Shown here: positions 34,652 through 45,563 of the stretch, piece after piece | Layout: the number at the start of each line of letters is the position of its first letter | Numbering within the stretch: position 1 is the first letter of the stretch | Assembly: GCA_022385755.1 (NCBI GenBank) | Contig: MU278366.1 | Location: forward strand, 124,001-188,000 | Origin: Trametopsis cervina | Taxonomy: Eukaryota > Basidiomycota > Agaricomycetes > Polyporales > Irpicaceae | DNA length: 64,000 nt | Reading direction: 5' to 3' | Notes under the pieces: generated by a model | What the model saw: the letters and a program-made list of their open reading frames with translations, nothing else | Told to the model about the DNA's origin: nothing | Database searches by the model: none | Position numbers and translations under genes: made by a program

Positions 34652-35564
34652 GTTGAAATTTGTGAGAGGGATAAAAACGCTGTCGAAGACTAGGAAGCTG
34701 AAGTCTGTGGATGCAACATAAACGGCGACTCAGGCATCCTACTTATACTTGCTCGCGTATTGAGCCACACCTTGAGCGCGGCTCACTGTGGTTGCTGACA
34801 AAGAGCAGAAACAAGAGCGTGAACAGCGTTAGTAACTACTTCTTGGATGATTCATCTACCGATCGCGAAATGTCAACAGTGACGGTCAAGTACGACCGCC
34901 CGACCACCATTGGGTTGAACCACAATGCTTTCCTAAATGAACATTTTCGATCCTAAATCACCGAATAGTCGCCAGTTCGTCATTTATGGCGCGAAATACA
35001 AGGGGAGTTTGCCAAGACAATAGCCAGCGAATATCAGGATTGTGATTGGTACACTCACTCCTCGTGTGGTCCCGTATGGATACCGAGAAGCAACTTGAAC
35101 TATGCATGAGGCAAATAGACAATCAGACTCATGCCGCGAGACCCGAAACGCTCGGGTCGCCCGACATGCATAGGATACGACGTGTCTTTGGGCGGTGTTC
35201 TAGTGGTGACTGTGGCCTGGTTGTAGACTGGAACATTAGTAGACCGGAACCGACAAGGAAGGAGAAAAAACGAGTGCCTGTAGCTTAATTATTTCCTTGT
35301 GCCTTTTTTTTGCAGACAATCATGTTGTTGAAGGGTTTTCGACAAAGTGGCCACAGCGAAGATTCTGATCTCACGTTCAAGGGATCGACACAGACAGTTC
35401 AAACTCCGCAGCCGATCATTTACCCTCCCCGGCATCAGCCAATCACCTGCGAGTTGTGTACGCAACTGGTTGCCACATTGCTCTTGTCCTGGTGCACTAT
35501 TGCCTACAGGCATCCGACTCTCCTTTATTATCGCGTTTTTTGCGCTCTTCTGGGTGGACAAAAG
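34652..35564. other. Spacer between dehydrogenase and DENN-type fragment
   Basis: About 0.9 kb with no supported gene. An open frame from 35,310 runs in frame into the next feature, but its first part has no recognisable content. Confidence 0.4.
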
Positions 35565-36208
35565 ATGTCTGAGGAGGGGGACATTGGCCTATCCATCCTC
35601 TCGAGAAGATCCGGATCGGTACGATCTAGTACTACTAGCAGGTATAACCCTCCTCGCAGACCGTCTGTCATATCTATTGTGCGCGGGGAGGAGAAGACGC
35701 CGTTCAAGTCACCTTCCAACCCGAATCTTCTCATTGATTCTCCCAAAGAAGCTCCACGCAGACTCTCCCGTTCGAACACTCTACCCCGCTTGACACGACC
35801 ACAGAATGCAGCGGAGTCAGCCTCGGACGACCTCAGCACCATTTCGATGGAAGTCGAAAAAGTCAGGAAGCTGTGACCAGTCAAGTCGTATAGTGGCTGC
35901 GAAGTCTTCTCCACCCAGTATGTTACGATTTATGTTCAGTGCTGGCAGATAATAACCCTCAATTCAGATACCGCTGGCAGGAGACTTCCGCCCTTTCTTC
36001 ACAATACATGACGCCGACCATAACGCTCTGGTGAATCCTCGCGCCCCACAGCCAGGGCTCTTGCTTGGTGTAACTAATCCTTTCTTTGAACGCGCGTGTA
36101 CACATTGGCCTCACATTCTAAGTCTTGGTTCACCGAAGTAAGTGCAATATCAGTTCTATGCTACTCCAGCTAATAACCGACGCAGAAAGAAGGTGTCACA
36201 GAACACGG
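35565..36208 (+). pseudogene. Truncated fragment of a DENN/SPA-domain (Afi1-type) gene
   Basis: An N-terminal segment rich in serine, arginine and proline (MSEEGDIGLSILSRRSG...) ends at an in-frame TGA (35,876). The same frame continues after the stop with K-S-Y-S-G, then across an intron (35,919-35,967) into I-P-L-A-G-D-F-R-P-F-F-T-I-H-D, and on to G-V-T-N-P-F-F-E-R-A-C-T-H-W-P-H-I-L-S-L-G. This resembles fungal polarity-axis/DENN proteins of vesicle traffic; the assignment is from memory of the family and is tentative. After one more intron only a few codons remain before the sequence switches to the repeat starting at about 36,209. The gene is thus both stopped and cut at a duplication junction. 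Confidence 0.5.
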
Positions 36209-36545
36209 TGTATTCAGTACGACACGGTTCAGGGCACTGTCGCCGTCTCACCACCTCCAGGCGTCATCCGCCTTGCTGTGCGTGTCCGGGCTCACCGATG
36301 GTCTGTCTTGTCGCTTGATGAAGACAGAGAGCAAGCTGAGTTGTGCAAAACTCGTTGGTGCCAAAGCATACGGGCAGCAGGAAAGGTTTGTGACAAGCGA
36401 TTCCTAAAAGCCAGAGGGTTCTTTGGAAAGTCCTCGCGAGGTTTCGTATCTTCTGTATCAACTCGACGGAAAGACTGGTGGATGTGCTTAAACATCTCTC
36501 AGCGAATACTATAAAATCAAACCGTATCTATGTGGCCGCCCTGCA
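36209..36545. repeat. Junction block shared with 40,989-41,310
   Basis: This starts the second duplication block. 36,329-36,535 and 41,097-41,300 are about 95% identical by eye, the most similar pair in the B region, so the duplication or conversion is recent. No equivalent is seen near the intact GMC gene. No gene recognised. Confidence 0.65.
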
Positions 36546-36862
36546 TCATCCCAGGCATTACACTCGCCCGGAACAGAGCGCGAGTCAATGAGCGCTTTTT
36601 TCCTTCTTGGTGACCACGTTCAAGGCCTTTCCACTAAGGAAGTGGTGCGGAATACACGGGTGCTTTCTGAAGATTCTTATGATCGGATCTTCGCTCAGGG
36701 GAGAGGTGAGTACACAGCCAGCGGCGCCACCTTGTTGCACATTCAGATGAATGATGCAGTATAAACATGCAGAACATACGTACCACCTGTAATGGTATAG
36801 TCATATTCTGACCAGCCGCTGCCTGTGCGGACTTTGTAGCATAGCACGTAAGTGGAGGTATA
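36546..36862 (-). pseudogene. Truncated 5' end of the GMC oxidoreductase gene, copy 1
   Basis: This aligns to 27,795-28,213 of the intact gene, including the first exon, first intron and the start of exon 2, with deletions. The start codon is changed (ATA) and most of the gene is missing. Upstream sequence to about 37,000 also matches the GMC promoter side. Confidence 0.7.
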
Positions 36863-38104
36863 GCACGGGACGGGGAAGTGCTTGTCCGTGGAATAATGGT
36901 AAGCTCTAACGCACCTCATAGCCTCAAGTACATCTGTTGCCCACATGTCCCCGCCCGCGCTCTTCTTTCATCAAGGTTGCTCTGATGATTGAGTAGGAAG
37001 CCTTCGAGTTTCGAGCGCATAGTGTTGATGAGCACCCGAGACACACCAGCCACTGACAGTTTCTCAGTGAAAGTGTCGACCTCGTCGGTAGCTCCTTGCT
37101 CTGACGCAGCCTCATAGCCAAATGCGTATCGCAAGGAACGGAAAGATGCATAAACATAACGTGTGTACAGACGTGACTGGGAATACTTGACATGGTTCGT
37201 CGCAGCTATGAGATCAATGAGGTAGATTTAGCGCCATATTTATTGATTTTGATATACCATGTGGCGGTCTGTGGACGCCGCGATTGCAATGATCATCTAT
37301 TCCTGCCCACCCGTTACTGTACCTTACCAGCAGGTCTATGTGGCCCGAGTCTACGACATGTCTTGGATTGCACATGTTCTCCGCTTTGATCTCTTCTCGA
37401 ACCGTAAGTTGACAGCGTGCGAATGTCCTTAGCTACGACCCCGCCACCACCGTGAGGTTTTCGAAGGTGTGTCATAATTCTTGTCATCTTCAACGTCCTT
37501 TTCTGACTGCATATTTATAATCTAAAGTACATTTCTCAATCTTCTGAGACTAAGCGGCATACCGAAGGTAACAGCTACGGGAACAGCAGACCACGACAGA
37601 TCCTTCTCGTCGAGAAAGTGATCAACTTACCTACTCCATTGTACATCTCGAACAGAAGGTAGTGTGGAAGACAGATATTGCTCTATCTCCTTCGCTGAAT
37701 TGGACACTCAATATCAACCAGATTTTTTACCACAGCCCCAGCTATTCTTGTAGCGAAACCCGAAGCTCGCCACCCTTTTCGATACTGCTCTATGTGATAG
37801 TTGGATGATCAGGTCACAGTAGTTTCTGTCAACCAAGCTTGTGGCTCGTGACCCTCTCCAACAGCGCTCATTGTATCATTCCATAGACCTCCTGGTGTTC
37901 ACACACCAGTATCAATGCATCGAATCACGTTGGAAGATACTGACTCATGAAGGTGAGCGATGATTCATGATACATTCCATGAAACAGACGCATTCTATGA
38001 CCTTTGTTGGTGTGGTTTTTTCTGATACTCTCAGGACTCTACATTCGTCGAAATTTGGGAGCGTGCGTGAGGTCGAGAATTTGGATCAAATCTTGGTCCT
38101 TGAA
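36863..38104. repeat. Block 2 spacer (copy of the GMC-B1 spacer)
   Basis: No gene is supported. 37,490-37,720 matches about 28,850-29,250. The spacer is shorter than in block 1. Confidence 0.5.
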
Positions 38105-38113
38105 CTATTTAGG
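38105..38113 (+). promoter_or_regulatory. TATA-like box of B2
   Basis: CTATTTAGG lies 73 bp before the B2 ATG and aligns with the B1 element at 30,082. Confidence 0.5.
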
Positions 38114-38177
38114 CGGGTCTGTCGATACATGCAAGTGGTACCACTCTCAGTCTGCTACCTCTCTACTGGTACCTTCA

Positions 38178-40187
38178 ATGGCTCCTCTTCCGTCTCTGGG
38201 AGATACTGTAGGTGTCGTGATGATCAGTAAGTCAGCTCTGTCATGACTACGTGTTTGACAAGTGCTGACTATCAGCGCACCGCAGCTGGAATGCTTGTCG
38301 CAGCGTATGTGTTCGTTCTACTTCTCGGTTGTCCACCCTTTCTGATCCAGATATACATGCTTCTTAGGCTGTATGGTATCACCACTGTTCAGACGTTTAT
38401 ATACTATCAGCATAATAAGCACGATCCAACAATGTTGAAACACTCTGTAAGCCAAACCATGGCTGATCCTTGCAATACTTACGCCGATACTACCACCAGA
38501 TTTTGATTCTATGGCAAGTCGATGACTTCCACCATAGCATTGTTGCTCACCTTATCTCTATGTCTGTTCCAGGATTGTGGGCACCATACAGTTCATCTTC
38601 ATGATTCATGTCGTGTATTACTATGGTGCATTGACCGTTGGCAATCTTGAGAAACTGGTTACTATGCCCTGGTAGGTGTTGCTTCTTCTGAAATGCCCCT
38701 TTTGAAATATTAATGTACGTTTAAATGTGTCAGGTCGATTCCGGTGAGTAGTTAAAAGCTTCCTTGTTTTCTGCTCGTATATTCTCTTATCATTTTGCTC
38801 TGTTAGGCCTACGTAATAGTTGCTGTACGTCGCCACAGTTATGCCTTATACTCTTAGTAAATGATGTGTTCTTAGGGTGTCAGCGATGTTATGGTTTTAG
38901 GGTATGAGCACGGTTTAGTAAGAAACCACGACGGAACTGATGGCACTTCCCTCAGATGGTATGCTCACCGTCTATGGAAGTGTACGTCTTTGCGACCTTC
39001 AAGATTCCCTCTCAACGCAAATGACATCTCCACCAGTATCTGCCAGCAAATGGCTGATTTTGATCATCGTGGGTGATGGCTTCCAAGATGCCACTTCTGA
39101 GGACTCACAGTTCCTTCACACAGGCCACAGGAGCGTTTACTGTACTTGGTAGGAGCTTAAACACTGCGTTGTTCCAGTGTATGACTTTGTTCAACAATGC
39201 CGGCTGACTACGCAGTCGGAGCAAGTTGTGAGTTGTTCTATATTCACAGAAAAAGTAAACCGGACACTCATCTGCATCATGTAGACCTTGCCGCGCTACT
39301 GTATGCCATTCATCGCTGCCTCTCTGTGACTTACTGACGCCGTAGCGCAGTTCAAAATACCCGGATATTCCAACGTTCAACAAGAAAGGCGGAGAAAGTC
39401 TTCTCTATGGCCATGACTTTCTCCGTATGCTTATAAACGTCTCCCACAGTGGGCCTGGTATCTTAAGTTTGGACCCCAAGCATTTTCGGAAATTCTTATC
39501 ACAATTTTCCTGACGAGAACCCTCCTTCTCAGGCGGACTAGATTTACGGGGTACACTTTCAACTATCACAATTTTCGCTATCTCATATCTTATGCTAACA
39601 AATTCTGCACAAAGGACCACGTCAATCATACATACTTTAGTAGCTTACTCTGTGGGTAGCTGCCTCATCACCAGGTGAGTGCATCATATTTGAGCGAAAC
39701 AATATCGAAACTGATCATAAATCCAATAGCGCTGTCTCTATTGCCGCAGCTGCGACAGTGTGTACTCTCGAAATTATTTGGAACATTCGTGCGTCTGACT
39801 TCCTTTAGTATAAAGCGTACCCCGACAAGAGCTATCACATCGGCCTTGGAGGCTTATTGCCGAAGCGTATGTACTACGCGCATTGTTTTAGAGCGCGGAG
39901 AGTCTGACGATCCTGCAGTTTTGCTCAACTCTCTCCTCGCGATGTTGAACTCCAGAGAATTCTTCAAGAGCGTCGGACATAGCGATGTCAAGCTGGTGCC
40001 GATCCAACTTTCTCGCCTCCCTGATTCAGTGGACGCGCAGTATGACGCGGCTCGAGACAAAGAGTCCCATGTCGACGGTGAACCGGTGAGCCGATTATTT
40101 TGACACCTTACTGGCGGTGCGGTGACGGGGCCCTCTGTGAAGCGCATCAAGATTCACGTCGATAAGGACATTACCCAATCTTACTAA
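38178..40187 (+). CDS. DUF6534-type membrane protein, copy B2
   Basis: Start MAPLPSLGDTVGVVM. Exon sizes and motifs follow B1. Intron 4 uses a GC donor with the ideal GCAAGT sequence (38,514), like four of the A genes. Exons encode L-Y-G-I-T-T-V-Q-T-F, W-Y-A-H-R-L-W-K, W-Y-L-K-F-G-P-Q-A-F, T-S-I-I-H-T-L-V-A-Y and LLNSLLAMLNSREF, and the last exon ends I-K-I-H-V-D-K-D-I-T-Q-S-Y. The same unresolved middle junction as in B1 and B3 remains. No stop was found inside the other exons. Probably a live gene, function unknown. Confidence 0.68.
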
Positions 40188-40689
40188 GTGTAACGGCAAG
40201 AAGCTGCATTCCGATCCAAATACGCTCAAAGCGATATGTACCAACTTATGCCCTCAAGTGGCTCTAAGAAGCTTCTGATTCGTGTTGCCGCATGTTCGGA
40301 TGTACTGTATTATAGGTTGCAAGAAACGTTCGATATTTATACCACCGCATGCTGTGCAGTTGAAGACTCTTGCGTGTACGCGATCCCTCGGGCAGTAGCG
40401 TGATTGTTGCAAAAACAAGCCTACGACTCAGTCTGACCGTCATTGAGCCGCAAGTTCGGAGCAATGAGTTATTTGAGCAAATGATATCGCGGACCAAATC
40501 AAAGTTCAGTATGTGGCCTGGAAACCCCAGGCCCGCCGCTCATGAATTTCGCATCAGCGTATTTGACAGATGGCAAGAATTGAGAGGAGATTGTGTTCAT
40601 ACATAGGTATACGACAGGAATTTTCTGATCATACAAAAGCAGTGCCCATATCGCAAGAATCAGACTGACCGTCCGTGGGGTGCAACTGG
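40188..40689. repeat. B2 3' flank
   Basis: No gene is seen. 40,590-40,690 matches 32,510-32,640 and 45,430-45,540. Confidence 0.5.
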
Positions 40690-40985
40690 CCGGAAAAGCA
40701 CGACGTCCTTGCAAGTACCGCTCAGCCACGGATGGAGGTTGAAACTCGGGTCGAGGAATGGCTCAGATGTCGATGTCGCAAGCAGCGGCCATGTCTCGGG
40801 CGCAGGAGAGTCCTGTATCCGCGTCTGGTACGGAGGGGAGCGAGGTCTGGATGGTTTTTGCGGCGGCGGGGTGGCTTGAGAAGCGTATCCATGTCTCGGT
40901 ACGCGAGATTCCAGAGGCGCTGGGGTAGCTGGAAGGCCTCGTTGCCTGATTGGTGTGGCTGAAGTGATGTCCCGCTCGTCGTAGG
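40690..40985 (-). pseudogene. Relic of the 3' end of the DUF1776 gene, copy 2
   Basis: This corresponds to the relic at 32,640-32,945 along its whole length and to the intact last exon of the DUF1776 gene in its first part. The frame is broken. It ends at about 40,985, directly at the start of the third duplication block. Confidence 0.55.
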
Positions 40986-40988
40986 ATG

Positions 40989-41310
40989 AGTGTATTTAGT
41001 ATAACACGATTCAGGGCGCCGTAGCCTCCAGGCGTCATCCGCCTTGGTGTGCTTGTCTAGGCTCGCCGGTGGTCCGTCTTGTCGCTTGACGAACAGAGAG
41101 CGAGCTGAGTTGTGCAAAACTCGTTGGTGCCAAAGCATGCGGGCAGCAGGAAAGGTTTGTGAGAAGCGATTCCTAAAAGCCAGAGGGTTCTTTGGAAAGT
41201 CCTCGGGAGGTTTCGTATCTTCTGTAACAACTTGACGGAAAGACTGGTGGATGTGCTTAAACATCTCTCAGCGAATACTCCAAAATCAAACCGTACCTAT
41301 GTGGCCGCCC
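40989..41310. repeat. Junction block shared with 36,209-36,545
   Basis: Second copy of the junction block, nearly identical to 36,329-36,535 over its right-hand part. No gene recognised. Confidence 0.65.
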
Positions 41311-41634
41311 TGCATCAGCCCAGGCATTATACTCGCCCGGAACAGAGCGCGAGTCAATGAGCCCTTTTTTCCCTTCTTGGTGACCACGTTCAAGGCCTTT
41401 CCACTAAGGAAAGGAAGTGGCGCGGAATACACGGGTGCTTTCTGAAGATTCCTATGATCGGATCTTCAAGGGTGAGAGGCAAGTACACAGCCAGTAGCGC
41501 CATCTCGTTGCCCATTCAGAAGGACGATGAGCAAAGAACATGCTGAACATACGCACCACCTACAACGATAGAGCAGTGTTCTTTACCAGCGCTCTCTGTG
41601 CATATTCTGTAGAACAGCACGTAAGGATAGGCAT
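41311..41634 (-). pseudogene. Truncated 5' end of the GMC oxidoreductase gene, copy 2
   Basis: This aligns to the start of the intact GMC gene and to the relic at 36,546-36,862. It keeps an ATG at the original place (41,633) and an I-V-V-G-G motif, but exon 2 is broken and the rest is absent. Promoter-side similarity continues to about 42,110. Confidence 0.7.
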
Positions 41635-43163
41635 AGCACCGGACAGGGGAGTTGAGTGAGGGCTTGTCCATGGGAGAATCATGAACTCGAACGTACCTCG
41701 AAACCTCAAGTACATCTGCCTCCCACACATCGCCGCCCGCCAGTCGCCCGCTTCCTTCTCTCATCAGCGCTGCACTGATGGTTTAGCGAGAACCATTCGA
41801 GTGTGAAGCGCATGTTGATACAGTAAGTGCTGCAGTGTTGAGTGAACAAACGTAAGTGGCGCACAATATCTATCGGTTCCGATATATCACGTGGCGGTCC
41901 GTGGATGCCGCGATTACAATGTTCATCTCATTCTCGACAACCTGCTCTACTGTACACTATTGTATCTTACGAGTCTACATGCCTCAAGTCTACGACGTGT
42001 TTTGAGCCGTGCTTATTTTGCGCCTAGATCTCTTCTCGAACCGTAAGTTTGCAGCGTGCGGATGTCCATGGCTACGACCGCGCCGCTCTGAGGTTCTGAA
42101 GGTGTGTCATCATTCGTGTAATCGTCAACGTCCCTTTTCCTGCTGGTTGATATCTCCAAGAGCGCACAGCATGAATGCTCTTCCGTCTGAGATGCAGGCG
42201 ACTACGCTGAACTATCGGCGGCATGGGTACAGCAGGGGCTAGTATGTTCAACCTTTGCACCGCTAAAAATAACTTTGTAGCTCCCTCACGTATCTCGTCA
42301 ATGAGAGTTTGCAGTACCGCCCAAGCACTCCTATCTAACAAGCAGGACACAAGGATGTTTGGATTCTTGGGCGCCGCTTCGTATAAGGGTCGAATGATCC
42401 TCATGCTAATGCTTGAATCTCACAGTAATCCGAAGCCGATGCCGACCCTGGATTCACGGCAGACTTGTGCAACCTATACCGACATTCTATGCTCAGTACG
42501 CCCCTGACTATGGAATAACAACCTTCGGTCGCAATGGAACCACAGAAGAAACTGGTTCTCCTCACCTCTTCATAGAGCATATCATCACGTTTTTGGACTC
42601 TAACGTGATGGCCATCTTGCAGATAGGAGAGATAAGTACAATCATCCTTCGCGATCTCATACTTCTGCCAAAGCATGTTGATGTCGTATAGAAGCAAGAC
42701 CACCTGGTGCTCGCACATCCGCCCCTATTGGCGCGACAAGCGCTGCATTGTAACACATTGTGGCCATGTCTTACTTATCAGGTAAGGAAGCACGCGACGG
42801 TTTGGCCAAGGAGAGCTGTTTACTGGCTGGTCTGTGAGAGTGCTCTCGCTCGTTTTGTCCGAAAACCATAGCAGCGGACGTTTTAGAAACATAATTGGGT
42901 CCCGCTCAACACTCCTGGAAACACTGCCACAAGATGAATGAGATTTATGATACGTGAGCTCAGTAAGCAAGTATTCCCGACCATAGATTCGAATTCGTCC
43001 CATGACTCGCATTGCCATAGTTTCCTAACATTATCAGGATTATCTGTTTGTATATAGTCGGGTGTATGTGGTCGAGACTTTCGAACAGATCTTGGTACTC
43101 AAGTTTCTGTTGGTCTATCCGGCATCTTCAAGTGAATCCACCCTCAGTCTTCCATTATCTCCA
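41635..43163. repeat. Block 3 spacer (copy of the GMC-B1 spacer)
   Basis: No gene is supported. 42,430-42,570 matches 29,380-29,520. An open frame at 42,401-42,718 on - is not conserved in the other copies. Confidence 0.5.
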
Positions 43164-45192
43164 ATGGCTTCCCTTACGTCTGTAGGAGAAACGTTAGGTG
43201 TAATCCTAGTCAGTAAGTCAGCCCTGTAATGACTACGTGATTGTCAAATACTGATAATTGGCGCACCGCAGCCGGGATACTTTGTGCGGTGTATGCTCCT
43301 TGTTTGGCTTCTCAGCGGTTGACTTTGTCTGATCCAAATATACCTGTTTCTTAGGCTGTATGGTGTCACCACTGTCCAGACGTTCATATATCATCAGCAT
43401 AGCAAGCATGACCCACGAATGTTGAAACACTCTGTAAGTCACAATATGGCTGATACTCGCGATGCTTACGCAGGTACCACCACAAGATCACGTTTCTATG
43501 GTAAGCTGGTCGCTTCCACTACAATGGGATTGCTCGCCTCATCTCTATACCTGTTCCAGGATTTTAGACACCGTCACGTTCATCTTCATGACTCATTACC
43601 TGTATCACTATTGCGTGTTGAATTTCGCTAATTTGGATGCGCTGAATACACTGCCGTGGTAGGTGTCAATCCTTTCTGAAGTGCCCATTAGAGATTTAAC
43701 GTCAGCTTGACTGTGTCAGGTCGATTCCGGTGAGTGATCAAAGGCCTCCTTGTTCCCGGTTATATATTCTTATATCTTTTTGCTCTGCTAGGCCTACATA
43801 CTAACCTGCGTATGTTGCGACAGCTGTGTGTTCTAAACAAGTACTGGACTGACTTACTAATTGATACTTTCTTAGGCCGTCGGTGATATTATCGTTATAG
43901 GGTACGAAGTGCATCTGGGTTGCAAGCTGCATCAAAACTGATGACGCTTTCCTCAGCTGGTTTGCTCACCGTCTATGGAAGCGTACGTCTTCGTGATCCT
44001 CAAGATCGTCCCTTGTCGCGAATGACATCTCTGCCAGTATCTGTTAGCAGATGGCTGATCCTAGTTATTGTAAGTGCTGCCTTCAAAGATATCGCTTCTG
44101 ATGACCCATAGTTCTGCCGTACAGGCCGCAGCAGCACTTACCATCCTTGGTAGGAGTCTGATATGCTACTCTGTTCCAGTCCCTGATCTTGATCCATTAC
44201 GCTGGCTGGCTGCGCAGTCGGAGCATGTTGTGAGTTGCTACATATTCGCAGAAAAAGTAACGTCTAAGCTCATCCCGCACCATGCAGACCTTACCGCGCT
44301 AAGGTCTGCCGTCATCTTATCTCTATGATTCTTTGCTGAAGGCCTAGCGCAGTTTGAAATATCCGGATATTCCAACTTTCAACAAGATAGGCGGAGAAAG
44401 TCTTTACTGTGGCTGTGGCTTTCTCTGTGTGCTTATACACGCCTCCCACAGTGGGCCTGGTATCTCAAGTTTGGCCCCCAGATATTTTCGGAAATCGTTA
44501 TTACAGCCGTCCTTACGAGAATCCTTCTTCTCAGGCGGACTGGATTTGCGAAGTATGCTCTCCAATATATTTGCTATATCACGTATCATACTGACATATT
44601 CAATGGAAAGAACTACGTCGATCATACATACACTGATAGCTTATTCTATCAGTAGCTGCCTCATCACCAGGTGGGGGTATAGTATTCAGCGAAAATAATC
44701 TCAAAACTGATCATAAACCGAACAGCGTTGTCTCGATTGCCGTGGTTGTCACAGTAAGTACTCTCTCCAGGATTGTTCGGATCATTGCTAAACCTGACTC
44801 CTTCAGGTCAAAACGCACCCCGACAAGACCTATCAGTTTGGCTTTGCAAGCTTAGTGCCGAAGCGTACGTGCCACGCGCGTTCTTTCATAGCACGGCAAG
44901 TCTGATGCCCCCCCTAGTTTTGCTCAACTCTCTGTTGGCGATGTTGAACTCCAGAGAGCTGTTCAAGACTGTCGGTCATGGCGACGTCAAACCGGTGCCA
45001 ATCCAACTTTCTCACCTCCCTGACTCGGGGAGTGCGCAGTCTGACACGCCTCGGGACAGCGAGTCGCGTGATGGAAGCAAGCCGGTGAGCTGATTGTTTG
45101 GAAGGCCGAATCACGTTGAAGTGACAGGGTTCTTTCCCAAGCACATTAAGATCCACGTGGATAAATCCGTCACTGAATCTTACCAAGTGTAG
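43164..45192 (+). CDS. DUF6534-type membrane protein, copy B3
   Basis: Start MASLTSVGETLGVIL. Layout and motifs follow B1; intron 4 has a GT donor (GTAAGC). Exons encode L-Y-G-V-T-T-V-Q-T-F, W-F-A-H-R-L-W-K, Y-P-D-I-P-T-F-N-K-I-G-G, W-Y-L-K-F-G-P-Q-I-F, T-S-I-I-H-T-L-I-A-Y and LLNSLLAMLNSREL, with final exon I-K-I-H-V-D-K-S-V-T-E-S-Y-Q-V. It is the copy adjacent to the intact DUF1776 gene, which converges on it with 371 bp between the stops. The same middle-junction uncertainty applies. Confidence 0.7.
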
Positions 45193-45563
45193 CAAAAAGA
45201 AGAAGAATCTCTTAACTAAATACGCGCAAGGCGATATGTACTTTACTAACTTATGCGCTCAAGTGGTTCCCGGAAGTTTCTGGCTCGCGTCATCGCATGT
45301 ATATATGCTGCAAAAAATATCTATACGATGCATTGTCTTACTCCTGAACATTACGGTGGGCCTGCATGCAATCTACACCACCGCATGCCGTGAGTTCGTA
45401 GATTCTTGATGATAAAGATTGAAAGGAGATATATGTTCATACATAGATATACAACGGAGAGTTTTCTGATAATACAAAAGCGATGTACTCTCGCTATATT
45501 GCAAGAACAAGACTGACCGTCCATGAGATGTAATTCGCCGAAAATGCATGACGTGCTTTACAA
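45193..45563. other. Convergent 3' region between B3 and DUF1776
   Basis: No gene. It carries the sequence copied at 32,510-32,640 and 40,590-40,690, and is probably 3' UTR for both genes. Confidence 0.5.

Noticed and set aside
36292..36495. Small minus-strand protein frame shared by 36.3 and 41.1 kb
   Set aside because: Both copies are nearly identical DNA, so the shared frame is not independent evidence; it has no recognisable motif and ends at the junction.
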